This document shows, piece by piece, positions 1 to 12,931 of a stretch of DNA of 64,000 nt; the stretch's first letter is position 1, and each line of letters opens with the position of its first letter. The position numbers and the translations under genes were made by a program. The notes beneath the pieces are model-generated. The model was given only the letters and a program-made list of their open reading frames with translations. It was not told the origin of the DNA and ran no database searches. Source of the DNA: Gremmenia infestans (Eukaryota; Ascomycota; Leotiomycetes; Helotiales; Hamatocanthoscyphaceae); contig JAFEVB010000023.1 in NCBI GenBank assembly GCA_032629725.1, positions 806,001-870,000 of the forward strand, in the 5' to 3' direction.

Positions 1-142
1 ACCGGGACTTGGCCTTTGAGTGCGCCAGCATACCAAATATAAAGCCAATGATGACCCCGACAGCTGGGATAAAGATATTAGCACAGCAAATGAGAAGACA
101 GAGCCCAGGTAAATGCTTACTGCTACCCATCATGGCGCCCAT
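1..142 (-). CDS. Partial small membrane protein, 5' end only
   Basis: Reading leftward, an ATG at 142 opens a short peptide. It continues off the window either unspliced or through a canonical intron (GTAAGC donor, GCTAATA branch point, CCCAG acceptor at about 59-120). Both routes stay in one frame and give a hydrophobic stretch rich in Val, Ile, Gly and Phe followed by a basic HSKAKSR segment, as in a membrane anchor. The pyrimidine-rich sequence upstream would be its leader, and it would be divergent from the FHA gene. No family is recognised and the 3' end is missing, so this could still be chance. Confidence 0.35.
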   Translation of the reverse strand, partial: MGAMMGSSKHLPGLCLLICCANIFIPAVGVIIGFIFGMLAHSKAKSR

Positions 143-1141
143 CTTGACTGTTGGGCTGGTCAGTAGATGATTTCTCTTCTTACAAGTCAGGACATACAAC
201 ATACACTTGTCGAAGTTGGACCCACCACCCATCTGTCCACTGACTGGAACCGGCATATTGAGGGAGACTTGAACGTGTTGGGGGGAATGTTTGCCTGGCC
301 TTGGTGCAGAACTTGAAGCTATTATTTCTCTTCGTTGGTTGCGTTACTTTGCTATGCTTCGCTTCGCTTCTTTCCCGAAATCCACAGGCGCCGACGCCGA
401 CTCCAACCACCACACGCACGGGCCACTATTCCACGACACAGGAAAAATCACCTGACCAAACATCAATAGCAGTAGATAGGGGCTGGAGAAAGCCAAATCT
501 TAGTCAAATTCAACATCTCCATACTCCACGTATTTGCTGCTGCCTTCATTCATGTCCGCACTTTGCCCTTCATCTCACGTGGTCGTGCGCGCGTGCTGTG
601 CCTCCTTTACAGGTCAAGTATCCGAGCGTTGCCTCTGATTCGCCGACTTTCAACCTTGCGTGAGAAACCGACCTCGAAGGACCTCCAAACTTTCCATCTG
701 GCAACGGTTCAGACCACCCACCACGGGAATCCTCCTCCACCACCATCTACCCCACCACCAGCACTACACCTGGCCTTTGTGAGTCTCTTCAATCCTATTC
801 CCGACAGATCCTCCCTCTTGCGACGACTCCAACAGCCTCTTGGCGCTTGTTTTGGCTCTGCACCCCCCTCGTTCGTGACAATTCAAATGCACGGGCAACG
901 GCTGATAATCTACAACAGAACAGGCTACTAGATCCTACGTACCTCATCCCCATCATATCTACCTGTAGAGATAGTACTCTAGCTTATAGCTCATCGGGTG
1001 GAAGCTTGGAGCAAAGCACTGTCTGCTGCTGCGTCGAGGTGTCAGGGGAGGTCACTAATCCAGCACTTTTCAATCATCATCACCCACAGCCTCATCAATA
1101 TATCCTGCAACCCTTAGCTACAAGCCTCGAAAACCTCACAG
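143..1141. other. Intergenic/leader region before the FHA gene
   Basis: About 1 kb of C/T-rich DNA with CCACCA-type tracts, typical of a filamentous-fungal promoter and 5' leader. Several ORFs of 80-120 codons are compositionally simple, mutually overlapping and match nothing I recognise, so I treat them as non-coding. A long leader for the FHA gene is likely. Confidence 0.5.
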
Positions 1142-3460
1142 ATGACGGCAGTTGCGAGTCCACCGAGTTTTCAACAAAATAACAGGTCACCATGGGGTGC
1201 TAATGTCGGACAAGGAGGTCTCAATTCCATGAACGCCGACGAAGTCGCCCGAATGTTCATGCCACGCAAGAGCGCACAGCGCACCAACTCCTCCTCCTCG
1301 ATAGCCTCAAGTTCTTCTACCTCATCTAGCTCTACCATAAGTCAACCCTCGCCCCAGACCAATGGCGTCCCAATCTCACCTTCAGGAGATATCGGTTCCT
1401 TCGCGCGCAAAAAGCCCCCAAGGACAGGACCGTGGCCAACAAGCAAAGCAGAAGCAGTCTCTGGTGTCTCTAACGCACGCCCACAGTCCGTATTAGCGAC
1501 AAATGGATCATCTGCAGCATCTTCGATGCCTTCCATACACCAACCCTCACCCGTTGTCCCATCTCAGCACCTTCTACAAAGCCCTACACAACAAAATAAT
1601 GGAAATCGGCCACCTCCACAACCTATTGGGGAGGGCAACCCAGTCCTTTATTTGCTCTCCATGAATGGGACGTTCGAGCGGAAAACAATATCGGTCCCCT
1701 ACTACCCGGATAGTCTAAGGATAGGGCGCCAGACGAATGCAAAAACGGTACCGACACCTGCCAACGGATATTTCGACTCAAAAGTGCTGTCAAGACAGCA
1801 CGCCGAAATATGGGCAGACAAGAACAACGGGAAAATATATATTCGTGACGTCAAGTCTTCCAACGGCACTTTTGTGAACGGAGCTCGATTATCGGCAGAG
1901 AACCGCGACTCGGAGCCGCACGAGCTGCAAACACAAGACCATTTAGAACTCGGAATTGATATCGTTAGCGAAGACCAAAAAACGGTGGTGCATCACAAGG
2001 TTGCGGCGAAAGTAGAGCACGCCGGGTTTCTCGGCGCAACAAGCAACGTTTTGGACATGAACTTCAGTGACTTAGATCCAGCAAACGGTGCAATGATGAT
2101 GCCATCTCAAGGTTCCATGCAGATGAGAGGAAGGTCAGGCAGTCAAGGATCCGTAGGGAGCAATGGACGAATGGGGCCCCCTGCCAGTGCTGCTGGAAGT
2201 TCAGCCAGTCAAATGAGTGTCATGGGTCATCAACGGCCCATGAACTTCTGGTTGACACCAGTGACGACCGAGCAAATCGTGAAGAGACTCACAGTAAGCA
2301 TTGCAATCCATGCTTAAAGATGCAGCGTCTGACTACTTCTACAGCACGAAATGAGGATAGCTCGTTTACAAACCATTGACCTTGGCCGGGCAGATAACTT
2401 CTTAGATTCGATGGTCACCAAGGATGATCTGAAGGAGAATGAGAGAGTACCAATCATTGAGGCCCCCAAACCCCCCCAACTCAATGGGAGTGCCTTGCCA
2501 TTCCGAACGGATTCAAAACCTAGATTTTCGGATCCGCCTGCGCCGCCTCCACAACAGCCTCTGCCCGAGAAACCAGATGTTTCCCGTGTAGCTCATTCAT
2601 TCGAACCATCTTCTCCATCCCTGAAGCGCTCCAATACTGAGCGACCTCGATCCGGTGTAAATGCTTCGCCAGTTCGACAAGAAGCCCCAAGCCAAATCAT
2701 TAAATTAGCTGAAGATTTGGCGAACGCGAGAAAGGAACTGGATACCCAAAATGCTCGAATGCGGGATTTGGAAGATATGTTACAGAAGGAAAGGCGTGCT
2801 CGAGAAGTTGCGGAAGAAATTGCGAAGCGATTGGAATTAGAATCAGAAGCAAAGACGAATGGCCACGCGAAGGGTTCCGTCATAGAGGATGCTTTCGAAC
2901 CCCCACCGGAGACTACAGACGCTAAGGAAGTCGATCCCATCGAAACTGTTGATCCCAAAGCAATTTCAGATTCTAGCCTGTTACTGGAGAAACGACTTGA
3001 GACAATGCTCGTTGATATGCAGGAGCTGAGGGAGCAAATGCAGTCATTTAAGATGCGGGCGGAGACTGCCGAATCGGAGAGAGACTCGGATAGAAAGACG
3101 CTTGCGGAAATGGTGGCCAAGATCAGGGCAGATGAGGCCAGCAGAGCCTCGTCGACAGAACATGTCCAATCGCCAAACGGCGAAATTCCATCTCATGAGC
3201 TGGCCAATGGCCACCTCGAAGGTCCCAACTCTGCGATCGGCCCGCTGTTGCAGAAAGCTGGTTTAACAAATGGCAGCGTCGTAGCAGCTGATAGCAAAGA
3301 TCTGAATCGGACAGCCATGAGCACGTTGAGACCACCGGGGGGCCACGATCCCTTATTGCATCACGCGACGCCATACGCCTCAATGATGGGCGTTGTACTT
3401 TTGGGAATGGGACTTATGGCGTACTTGAACGGATGGCAACCACCAAAAGTCGATCGATAG
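1142..3460 (+). CDS. FHA-domain, tail-anchored protein (FAR10/VPS64/SLMAP type)
   Basis: Exons 1142-2293 and 2345-3460 join across a 51-bp intron (GTAAGC...CTACAG) to give 755 aa. Residues 1-165 are Ser/Pro/Gln-rich and disordered. An FHA phosphothreonine-binding domain covers about 167-280, with GRQ (195-197), SRQH (217-220) and SSNGTFVNG (239-247) in the expected order. A Glu/Lys-rich coiled coil lies in the second half, and a single hydrophobic segment about 25 residues from the C-terminus fits a tail anchor. This architecture matches fungal FAR10/VPS64 and animal SLMAP, the membrane-anchoring subunits of STRIPAK at ER, nuclear envelope or mitochondria, acting in cell fusion and development. 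That role is from family knowledge. Assignment within the FHA-tail-anchor group is fairly sure. Confidence 0.9.
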
Positions 3461-4288
3461 CGACAAAAACAGAGAAGCTGGTCATCGCGACCCTTACACA
3501 CATACATACATATCTCTTTTGTTTACGGGACTGCTTTCTTTCGTGTAGTATCTTGTCTTTGGCGTTTTGGGAAGTGCATTGGCAGGCTGCGGCTTGTCTA
3601 CATAGCTTGATTTGGAGGCTTTGTTTTTCGCGCTTCTTGTGTCTTTTTTTACGTCGTTGAGCTTTGTGGCTGCTTTTTCGGATTCCATGGCGGTGATGAT
3701 GAGATGAGATGAGATACTAGGGCTGGCGTTCTTGGGTTGAGGAAGGGATGGCTGAATGAACAATACAGAGAAATAAAAGAAACATTCGGGTCTTTTAGTT
3801 GGTTGTTTCCTATGATATAATGGCTAATATACCTAGGTAGTAAAGGGTGGTAAATATTCCATGTGATTCCTAGTCTTCATGCCCCATTTGCCTCCTCGAA
3901 CCCAGCTGCGGACTGCACATACCGACCAAGTGGTCCTTTATAATTTGCGAGGTTCTCTTGCCTACTCAGAATACATGATATTGCAAGGTAATAATCTCAC
4001 ATACCATCTCGTATTTCGATTTACGATTCAAGAAACAGCAATCCGTTTTCTAGTCCTATACGAAGCATTACTCACACAACAAGTTCCTAAGACTTTTTCT
4101 ACCTCCCTCGACTTCTTTACTACCTCAGAGGTACTTATCGAGCGGAAGCTAGATGGTGTTCGACGTTAGTTCGTTATATTCGGTTTCCTAGAAATGTTGG
4201 TAGCGATTGGATTGGTGGGGCAGACAATGGGTATCAATAAGGTTGACTCTTCGCCTGATGAGAGTTTATCAGATTATCGCGTTGCAGC
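3461..4288. other. Intergenic region with GATGA microrepeat
   Basis: This is the 3' flank of the FHA gene. A GATGA-type short repeat lies near 3696-3716 and an AATAAA-like signal near 3772. ORFs on both strands are short and unconvincing. The second half is the probable promoter of the next gene. Confidence 0.4.
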
Positions 4289-5419
4289 ATGGCCATTAAC
4301 ATCAGTGAGCCAGCCTCCACTTTGAGCTATGAATCAGCGCTCCATTTCCTTGTGATTCAAAAGGTCATTCATTCACAAACTAGCAGGATTAGTTCTATAT
4401 CAATGTCCTCAACCTCAACCTTGGACTCTTTTCCTGCACAACTGAAAAATATTACGATAGTCAAAATGTCTTCCACCCAAAATCCCATATCTGTTTCCAA
4501 GTCCAAGTCTCACGCCAGGTCTTCAAAGTTTGATGAAGTTGCATGGTTCAACAAATGGAACGGCTTCGACGTCCATCTCCGCCATTGCCATCAAGCGATA
4601 CAAGAGATTTTCGACGCTGGCGATACTTACTGGAAATCCCTCGACGAGCGAGTGCGCAAAGCAGTTTCGCAGAACAGATATGGTCAAGACGGCTCTATCC
4701 TACTCAAGTTCGACCACATTGTCCGCAAACGGCAGATATATCTGAAGAACCCTTCTGAGTTCCTTGCGAAGTATATTGATTTCGACGTGGCGTATGCCGA
4801 TGCGAAATTTATCAAAACTATTCTTGTAATTTTGATCTCTGGTGTGCCTCAAGTGGATCCTAGTTCGGCGTCGAAGGGAAAGGCTTCCGTCATGCCAAAG
4901 CTCGACTCAGCATCCAGAGCGCGAGCAGAACCCTCATCCTCAAGTTCTGCCAAAGCACTGGGCTCATCGATGCCAAAGCTTGATTCACACCGCATGCCCT
5001 CCAAAACAGTACTATCATTATCCATCCCAAGGACAACCCCGAGCCTCAGCACTTCGCGTCAAGTAGGGAGTTTGCTACCCGCTCCTAACACCAGACCAGG
5101 ACTCCCAACCTCCTCCACTTCCTCTTCGCAACAGATCTTTCCAGATGGAAGTGGTATGCGAAGAGAGACGCACGAGAGACGGGTTCTGCTGCCCACTGTT
5201 GGGCCGAACGGAGTCATCATTTATGGGACTGAGGATAGGATTCATGTGAATGTGCAGCAGATCAGATTCACAGGTCAGGTGGTGCATCAGAGAGTTGTGA
5301 TGCAAGGGCCCACGCGGTATACAGAGTATCCTGATCCATCGGGGAGATTTCCGCCAGGAGTCGGGGGTGGGATGCGTGGGACGGGTGGTTATTCAGGTGG
5401 GATGGGAGGGGGTTGTTGA
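4289..5419 (+). CDS. Hypothetical protein with Ser-rich linker and Gly-rich tail
   Basis: An intronless ORF of 376 codons. The first ATG (4289) is used here, but in-frame ATGs at 4403 and 4466 could be the true start because the first 60 residues are Ser/Thr-rich and unlike a domain. About residues 75-190 look globular, with mixed aromatic and charged residues and many His/Trp/Lys. Residues 190-290 are a Ser/Pro linker with repeated PKLDS-type words (two copies of MPKLDS near 4893 and 4970). The end is a Gly/Met/Arg-rich tail (GGMRGTGG, GGMGGGC). I do not recognise a family. The length and composition shift between regions argue that it is coding. Nucleic-acid binding by the Gly/Arg tail is only a guess. 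Confidence 0.55.
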   Translation: MAINISEPASTLSYESALHFLVIQKVIHSQTSRISSISMSSTSTLDSFPAQLKNITIVKMSSTQNPISVSKSKSHARSSKFDEVAWFNKWNGFDVHLRHCHQAIQEIFDAGDTYWKSLDERVRKAVSQNRYGQDGSILLKFDHIVRKRQIYLKNPSEFLAKYIDFDVAYADAKFIKTILVILISGVPQVDPSSASKGKASVMPKLDSASRARAEPSSSSSAKALGSSMPKLDSHRMPSKTVLSLSIPRTTPSLSTSRQVGSLLPAPNTRPGLPTSSTSSSQQIFPDGSGMRRETHERRVLLPTVGPNGVIIYGTEDRIHVNVQQIRFTGQVVHQRVVMQGPTRYTEYPDPSGRFPPGVGGGMRGTGGYSGGMGGGC

Positions 5420-8400
5420 ATGTGGTTGTCAAAGGTTGCGTGATAATCAAGGGTGGAGTAATACCTTGGATGATGTGCAAGAGGCGCATTTGATGTCTGG
5501 CGTCGTGGACAACTGTTAGTTCGTTCGACTCCTTGTAGCATGTAACATAACGCCTGAATTCTTTAACAAAGATGTTTTCCACGCTCGTGAGAACCCAGCC
5601 GTGATCGTGATGACCCCTTACCACCCTCTTACGTTGAGTCCAGTGACTCTACATAAGTCAGTCAGTTGATACGCAAAATAAAATGTGGTTAAGTCGACCT
5701 CACACCATCTTTGAGGGACTACCACACATCATATATATCAATAACAGGAAAACTGCAAAGAAGATACAAGGGAGTTTTGCAATCTGGTCTGCAATATACG
5801 AGAACTTCTCCTGGAAACTTCAAGTTCGCTCCGCTAAAACCCCCTGGGTCTCGCGGAGAATATATGTGATCTCTTTTTTTAGAATAAGTAGAGTGCAGAA
5901 TAGTTAAATTTCATTTGAGAATGATGATCTACCGTAGAGCTGCTATGAGAATCTTAGATAAAAGGGTACAGTAATCTAGAATGTTTCTACGGAATAGGGC
6001 GGAAGGTTCTTCTTTCTCCCCCTTTTATCAGCAATATTGCTTCTAGCGAAACTTAGTTGAATAAAAGTTTCAGTGCGGGGGGTACGTACGTAGCATCCCA
6101 ATAATTTTGTGAATGGATTTTGGATATTATGAAATACTACAAAGTTCCTCTGGTGCGCCATCCTTTAATCCAGCATGAGATTCACACAATGACATATGTA
6201 TAGCTTTGAATTGATATTGATTATCCTATACTTTTAAGTCCTAGGAATATTTACCGCTCTCTAATATAGAATTTGTTCAGGACTGATATCCTCGCGTCTT
6301 CCATGAAGTGACTTTTTGATTGACAGCAACTTTCTCCTGCTCCTTTCTTTCTTTCTTAATATCAAGTGAATTTTCAAGAAACATAAGTACAAAAAAAGGA
6401 TGTGTTATCGCTGAAAACTCATCAACGGACTGCTTAGAAAGTTACATAGTGGTCACTTTATCCCATAGCTTCTCTTGCTTCGCTTTTAATTAGGTCAATG
6501 AAATCTCAAGGCAGGAGCGACGGAGAAAGACTACATACTTATACAAATCGACAAGGGGCTTTTGTATCTAAGCTCGGAATCTAGAGCTACTCTGTGGGGA
6601 ATGATTCATGTTTCTTATAGAGGAGTGCGAGACAAATCCTCTGGTATTTTTTGTTACAGCTGATATAGTGGCCATATGAATGAAGCGAAAAATGAGAAGT
6701 TGAAGTTTGGTACAAGTGATTAAATTACATGTTTATATAAATTTCTTGGATTATATTTACAACTAAAGATAGAAGAATAAAATAGATTCCATCTATTTCA
6801 CAAGCAGGATGAAGTATAAATGAAGCTTGCAATATATGCGAGAATCTATTATGAGGTCCTAAAAACTAACTCTGGCGTTCTTATATCAAACTGACTAGAG
6901 ATTATATTATGCTGAAGGTAGATTGCTTATACTTTAGCACACTTGCATATTCAGGAACGTAACGTGTTTTATCGATTCGACTGTTAGTAGAACAACTTTG
7001 TCAGTGTATCAATATTTAAAAGTGATATATATAGAGATAGATAGTACATCCTTGGAGATCAAAGTAAGCTAGTTGGTAATTTCTGTACACTTCATTTGCG
7101 ATTGCCTTTCGTCTCGACTTTGCATGACGCATTTTAAAGTGGTAGAAACAACTTTAAATAGAAGTGCGAAATGCTAGAAAGAGAAGGTATAAAATGGAGG
7201 TTCGAGATGTACCAGGTAGTGTGAGTCTATCTCTTTCGACGCTTGGATCTTACAGCATATGTTTTCTACTATGATTTTTCGGACACTTGTATAAACTTCG
7301 TTTGTTGAATCAAAAACAGAAAATGAAAATAGAGTTGTCTATGTTCTAAGGGGTACTACATAGACATCTAGACGGAACTCGGAATGTGTTTAGTCCCACT
7401 TTAGGCGCAAATGCAGCTCGTAGATCTATGAAACCTGCACACAGTACGCACGACCCCTTTCTGCTGGCTATGACAATGCTGTACTAGGCCAAGCCTGCTC
7501 CTTAGCACAGCGTATCCAGTTTTGTTTGGGTAGCAGTTTGCTGTCTTTCTCCAGATTGTTGTCATGCCCCCGTTTGCGGTCTACACTTGACTTTGTTCAC
7601 TTTGGTTTGACTGCGAAATATGAGACACTACAGTGTGATGAGAGAAGTGTAGCAAGCTGACAACAGACGGAGGTGGATCTGGGGTGTCATGATGAATAGA
7701 GTAAGAACGGCATATATATAGCTTTGCAGCCGCGCATGAAATCTTCTCCTTGTCCTTAATCTCGGCCTCTGCGTCACTCAGTCTAAATTTATACTGGGAA
7801 TATGTACATATCACGGGCTGCTGCTAGCAGCAGTTCCTGTTCAGCATCCAGGAAGGTGCGATGTGGAAATTTCTATTCCAGAATTCTTCGTGCCGACTTC
7901 CATATTTGCGTGATGCCCTGATCCTGATCGATATGCCAGTATTAATGGCCACCGGAATTTCTTCGGGAGGTGCTGCATTGAAAAGGGGTAAAGGAATTCA
8001 GCTTCACTGACGTTGAAGATGAACATCTAGATCGTCTTGAGTATTTGCGAGCCTGAATCGTGGACATATTTTGCGTGTCCCTGTTGCGGCGCGGTCTGAT
8101 TTGATCTGACGGCTTTCTGCTGATGTGCTGCGTCGGGATGCCAGCAGCTTCTTTCCGGATTTGAGCTTCCGAACCTGACTTAGGGTCACTTTATAATGAA
8201 TCAATAAGTGTTCGCAACTTCTCGAAAATTTAAAGGAGAGAAGTCCAGCGCATGGCTGAAAATATCATATATTGATGCTGCGGCGTTCGGGATATATAAT
8301 ACGAAGAAGTCGCGTTCTTGAATTCTACCTGCGAAGATAGGGCTAGTTTGAACTTTCGCCCTCACGCTAAGTATTGTTGACAAACTTTGAAATTACAAGC

Positions 8401-9170
8401 TAAAAGAGCTCTTTATTTTAAAATCTGGATGGAATTGGATATAATGTCGAAGGAATTTCATGATTTTTTGTTATGGTTCTCCCAGAATCCGGAAGTGTTT
8501 GCTTTGATCGACGGGTAGTTTTTCGGACATTTGAACGAAATAAACCACCCCTGAAAAGAAGAAACTCAACCTAGGATAATATATAAGGGGCAAAGTCTAT
8601 AGACACTCTGTCATATCGTACTTGTTGTAGGTGGAGGCACTTATGGATGCTAGGAAACAAAAAATGCGGTGATGATGCTCCCCGATGCGACTGGCGACAC
8701 CCCATGACGAGAGGCATCACCCCTTCCTAGTTTGAAGCATCGCAGAACAGCAACACCCCTACCTTACAAAAGTAAACTGGCGGAAACACCAAAAGGGAAT
8801 TTCGGCGTTGTTAACTTTTGAAGTTCCCCTGTTGATATAAGTCGCTAATATGCCTCAATCCATCTGACACCTCCCTACTTTCACCTGCCTGCTTACCTGC
8901 CACCATGGCTTCGACAACTAAAATGCCTCAAGAGAGAACACAGCCGCCAGGGATAGTGCAGCATCGCCGACGCATAATCAGATTGCTTCCATTCTTTCAC
9001 CAAGACAATCGCATCTTGAAGTCCAGACTAGAAAGTCTTGTTTAGACTAAATGTCCCTATCATATTCAGATACGCCTATCCAAACAACAGATTATATTAA
9101 ACCTCTTTGACCCGGTGTCGGTAATGACACACATTTCGAAATTGGATGATCCCCATTCGTCACAGTCTGG
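5420..9170. other. AT-rich gene desert
   Basis: Nearly 4 kb with no supportable gene. From about 5680 to 8900 the DNA is visibly AT-rich with frequent TA, ATAT and TATA words, and no ORF over about 80 codons shows protein-like composition. I found no terminal repeats or transposase motifs by eye. It resembles decayed repeat sequence or an AT-rich isochore of a RIP-competent fungus. From about 8860 onward the base composition normalises and merges with the promoter and leader of the ASH1 gene. Confidence 0.55.
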
Positions 9171-9521
9171 TTGTTGTTTGGACGGACCAGCCCCCAGCCA
9201 TCTTTTTGCCCTAGCGTCCATCACACTCTTGCTTCTTTCCCCTCACAACTACTAAGTAACTACTGCGACTCTTCCACCAATATCGACTTCCTGCCACTCG
9301 AGCCAGCTTGTCTTGGTCGCATTGGAAAGGCTCGAGCACCGCGCGACAGAGTATCACACTCTAGCTCCGCCGCTTCTTTCGGCATCGCAATCATATCCCC
9401 ACAAATACCAAAGCGCCTGCCTCTACTCCATCCCATCATCCATCCTCCGGCTTCGCCTAACCTCCACGCGCATACATCAACAACCTCCTCCAACGCGAAC
9501 ATTCCTCACCTCTCCTCTAAA

Positions 9522-12009
9522 ATGCTCTCTACTCTCCTCAATAAAATGGCCGCGCCGCCAGAACATTCACGGGCCCTAGAAGCGACGCGTCCTTCCTCCC
9601 CCGAGTCGATTCTAAGCTCCATTACTGTCGACGCAGCCTCATCAAACACTCAATCCTTCTCATCTACACCCCCGACAAGCATTGCCGACAGTGTTAGCGT
9701 GTCATCCGCGTCGGTGAATGTTGGCAATATTCAGGAAACACCCACTGCTGCAACTTCACAGTATAGCAGGCGCGAGCGCGTGGCAGTCCCTACATACAAT
9801 GTCAAGAAATTGGCCGGTACAGCTGTCCACGTTCCGCGAAAGTTCCTCAAGAACGAAGACGGCACGCCAATGGGCCCCAAGCAAAAGCGGGAGCCGAAGC
9901 CGCGTCGCAGGGCAATATCGGGCGATACATTGTTCGGCGCGCTGAATTCTGCGAACTCATCCACCGACACAGTCACCAAGGATGCAGACAGGCTCGTCCG
10001 TGATGGAATCGACGCATTGGATCTAGAGTGGTCTGTCAAGAAACTGCCCAAGTCCAAGAGTCACATTGGCCTCGCCGGTAGCCCACGAAAGTATACCAAG
10101 AAAACGAACGCGCAGAAAGAAACAGACAGCCGCTTCAAGGTAGACGCACTTGGAAGTCTTAGCAAGAAGATTAGTGTACTGGGCAAGAGAGGAAGAAAGG
10201 CTTTCGAGGATGGGCTGGGACTATCGAGTGGTGCTAAAGTGCCAAGGGAGCTTAGGAAATTGGCGGATACCCCCGAATTCCTACATATCGACACGAAGCC
10301 TGTTCTGCACGAGGTATGGAGTAACGGGAAGTTAGTCAAGGCAGAACCGGCGAAGAAGAGGAAGAAGGTTGAGCAGGTTGTCGAACCGCCGAAACCGGAA
10401 GCGGTGAAGCCCGTTGAAAAGAAGAGAGTCAATGGGAAGAGAGAGAAAACCTGGTTGACTAAGGGACTGTACGCTGGACAGGAGACGAACTTGGACTGGT
10501 TCCAAGACAGGGCTCCCGATGCTAAGGTCGGCTTTCCTGAGTTTAAGAAAGACGGATGTATGCCGCTGCCTATGTGGCATGGCCAACGATTACTCTATGT
10601 TGGAAGAGACTTTAAGTTACCTTTTGATGTCTGCTCGCCCCTTCCTCCAGGACAACCAAAGCCAGACGAGTGGCGAAAGACTTCAAGCAGTAAGCTTTCT
10701 CAACGTGAAGATATGCATAGTAGCTAACCTTGGCCTTAAGATCGCTTCGTAGGTAACGCTGCTTCGTTCTGGAAGAAGGAAGATATATTTGACAGTTTTT
10801 CTTCAAAGTGTGTCTGTACCCCAGAAACTGGATGTGATGAGCGTTGCCAGAACAGGATTATGCTCTACGAGTGCAATGATACCATCTGTGCCGCTGGTCG
10901 TGCTCATTGCACAAACCGAGCCTTTGGTGACTTACAAGAACGTCGCAAGGGTGGTGGAAAGTATAGAATCGGCGTAGAGGTCATTAAGACTCCTGATCGC
11001 GGTTACGGTGTTCGAAGCAACCGTTGCTTTGAAGCCAACCAAATCATCGTCGAATATACTGGAGAAATTATCACAGAAGACGAATGCGATCGAAGAATGA
11101 ATGAAGACTACAAGAACAACGAGGTGAGTTGGAAACCATTCCCATCTTATACATTCACTAACTATTTTGATCAAGTGTTACTACCTGATGTCTTTTGATC
11201 AGAATATGATTCTTGACGGAACCAAAGGCAGCATTGCCAGATTTGTTAACCACTCCTGCAAACCCAATTGTAGAATGGTGAAATGGCTTGTTGGCGGAAA
11301 GCCTCGTATGGCCCTGTTCGCCGGCGATGATCCAATTATGACCGGTGACGAATTAACTTATGACTACAACTTCGATCCCTTCTCCGCGAAGAATGTCCAG
11401 GAATGCCGATGCGGTAGTGCCAATTGTCGTGGCGTACTGGGACCTAAGCCAAAAGACCCAAAGCCCGTCAAGGATGCTATCAAGGAGGTTGTCAAGGCTG
11501 GCGTCAGGGCCGGGAAGCGAAAGCTGAAGGAGTTGTTCGGCGGGGAAGATGAAGAGGATTCGATAGATCCACGAAGCCCAAAAAAGAGAAAGATGAAGGC
11601 AGCCAAGGGAGTTAAGAAATCTGCTTCTTCGGCTAGCTTGAAGGTGGCGAAAGGAGCCGCCAAGACGATTAAGAAGAGCGTCTCTGCACCCTTTTTAAAA
11701 TCACGCAAAGCAATCAGTGTCAAGCGTGGCACCGGTCGTGTTGTTGCAGTCAAGAAGACCCGAGTCACTTCTGCGAAGCGTTTCGGCAAAGTGCAAAGCA
11801 AATCGTCTCGAAATTCAAGCTTGACAGTGGTAGCCTCGGAGAAGAGCCCAAAAGGCTCCAAGAGTCCTCCACCCAAGATGTCCAGTGTAGGAAAAAGAAG
11901 TGCCAAGAAGAAGATACTGGGTAGCTACTACGACGACAGAAGCGGCACTCCATCACGAGATGCCAGCGATGGAACTATTAGGCTCATCGCCGATTCCGAC
12001 GAAGAGTAA
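9522..12009 (+). CDS. ash1: ASH1-type histone H3K36 methyltransferase (AWS-SET-postSET)
   Basis: Exons 9522-10689, 10741-11123 and 11176-12009 give 794 aa. The 51- and 52-bp introns are canonical and restore the frame exactly through the SET core. The order is: a disordered basic N-terminus; an AWS cysteine cluster (about 410-440, CVC, CDERC); SET with GYGVRSNR, EYTGE, the cofactor-binding NHSCKPN (542-548) and YDYNF (579-583); a post-SET CRCG..C (594-601); and a Lys/Ser/Ala-rich basic tail. AWS directly before SET is typical of the H3K36 ASH1/NSD/SET2 group. The absence of WW and SRI-like modules favours ASH1 over SET2. In fungi ASH1 marks silent subtelomeric or facultative chromatin. An in-frame ATG-less extension reaches back to 9171, but that stretch is pyrimidine-rich like a leader, so I start at 9522. 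Confidence 0.92.
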
Positions 12010-12931
12010 ATTGTTTCTATTTCGACTTATCGGCCAAGTAATTCTCAGGGCTGGTATTATGGGGGAGAACGTAGCCTTTGGGTCGGGCGCTCTGTTTTGG
12101 GATTGTACGGAGGGAAAGTGTTTCTTATCGATATGGCTCGTCTTTCAACAACAGCCTCTGTGTATGATTATATTACTCTTTCTTGTGGGATGATGAGCAT
12201 GGCGTATGATTTGATCTTCAGTTGGGTCCTGAATTGAGGGAACAGGGCATTTTGTGAGGCTGGGCGTCGGAGTACATTAGCAAATTCTGGTCAGAAATTA
12301 TTAATCGCGCTTGTCTACTTGTCTTTAATCATCATACACTGCACAACATGCGTGCGACGCTCCTACTAACTCCTGAACCATCATGCTCTACGAGGGGTTT
12401 TAAAAATGGCGATGGACTTCAGCGATGAAGTACCATAGCAGCTGTTGATATCGAGTTGGCGCTAGCAGTTCTTAGCCCCGAATCGTTCATCTTACCCATG
12501 GCCCTTAATCTTTTTAAAAGAGACCTACTAATTTAGATCCTGAAATAGTAGGTAGGAATAAATGGAACTTTAGGCTGCATTGATAAAGAAGGCTCCTTAA
12601 ATTCCGGTATTGGGTGCAATGATAGATGTGGTTGATAAGCGGGCAGAAACGGGGTACGGGGTTCCGAATTTTAACTTGTTAAGTAAGCACTTTGTTATAG
12701 ATTCCCACAGGTTGGAAGTAATAGTCCTGTACCAGTTATCTATTACTAAGGGTCTCCAGGTAGTTTTCTCCACAGTAGCTCTTTCCTGCTTTTGAATATC
12801 AAGCTATAGTCTCTGTTTGCAAAGCGCTTTCGATATTAGTATTTCATCTCGCAGATATTCACTAGCTACAATCGATACCATATCCTTTTCACTTTCAAGA
12901 AACTCTTCATCCAAGTCTCATATCTTAAATT
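12010..12931. other. Intergenic region, no gene seen
   Basis: This is the 3' flank of ash1 followed by AT-leaning sequence and the promoter of the AIF-like gene. ORFs here (for example 12610-12795) are short, without family motifs or splice partners. Nothing else is recognisable. Confidence 0.5.

Noticed and set aside
2593..3120. A reverse 175-codon Ser-rich ORF under the FHA gene
   Set aside because: Low-complexity shadow of the coiled-coil coding strand.
11364..11906. A reverse 180-codon ORF under ash1
   Set aside because: Shadow of the Lys/Ser/Ala tail of ash1; no features of its own.
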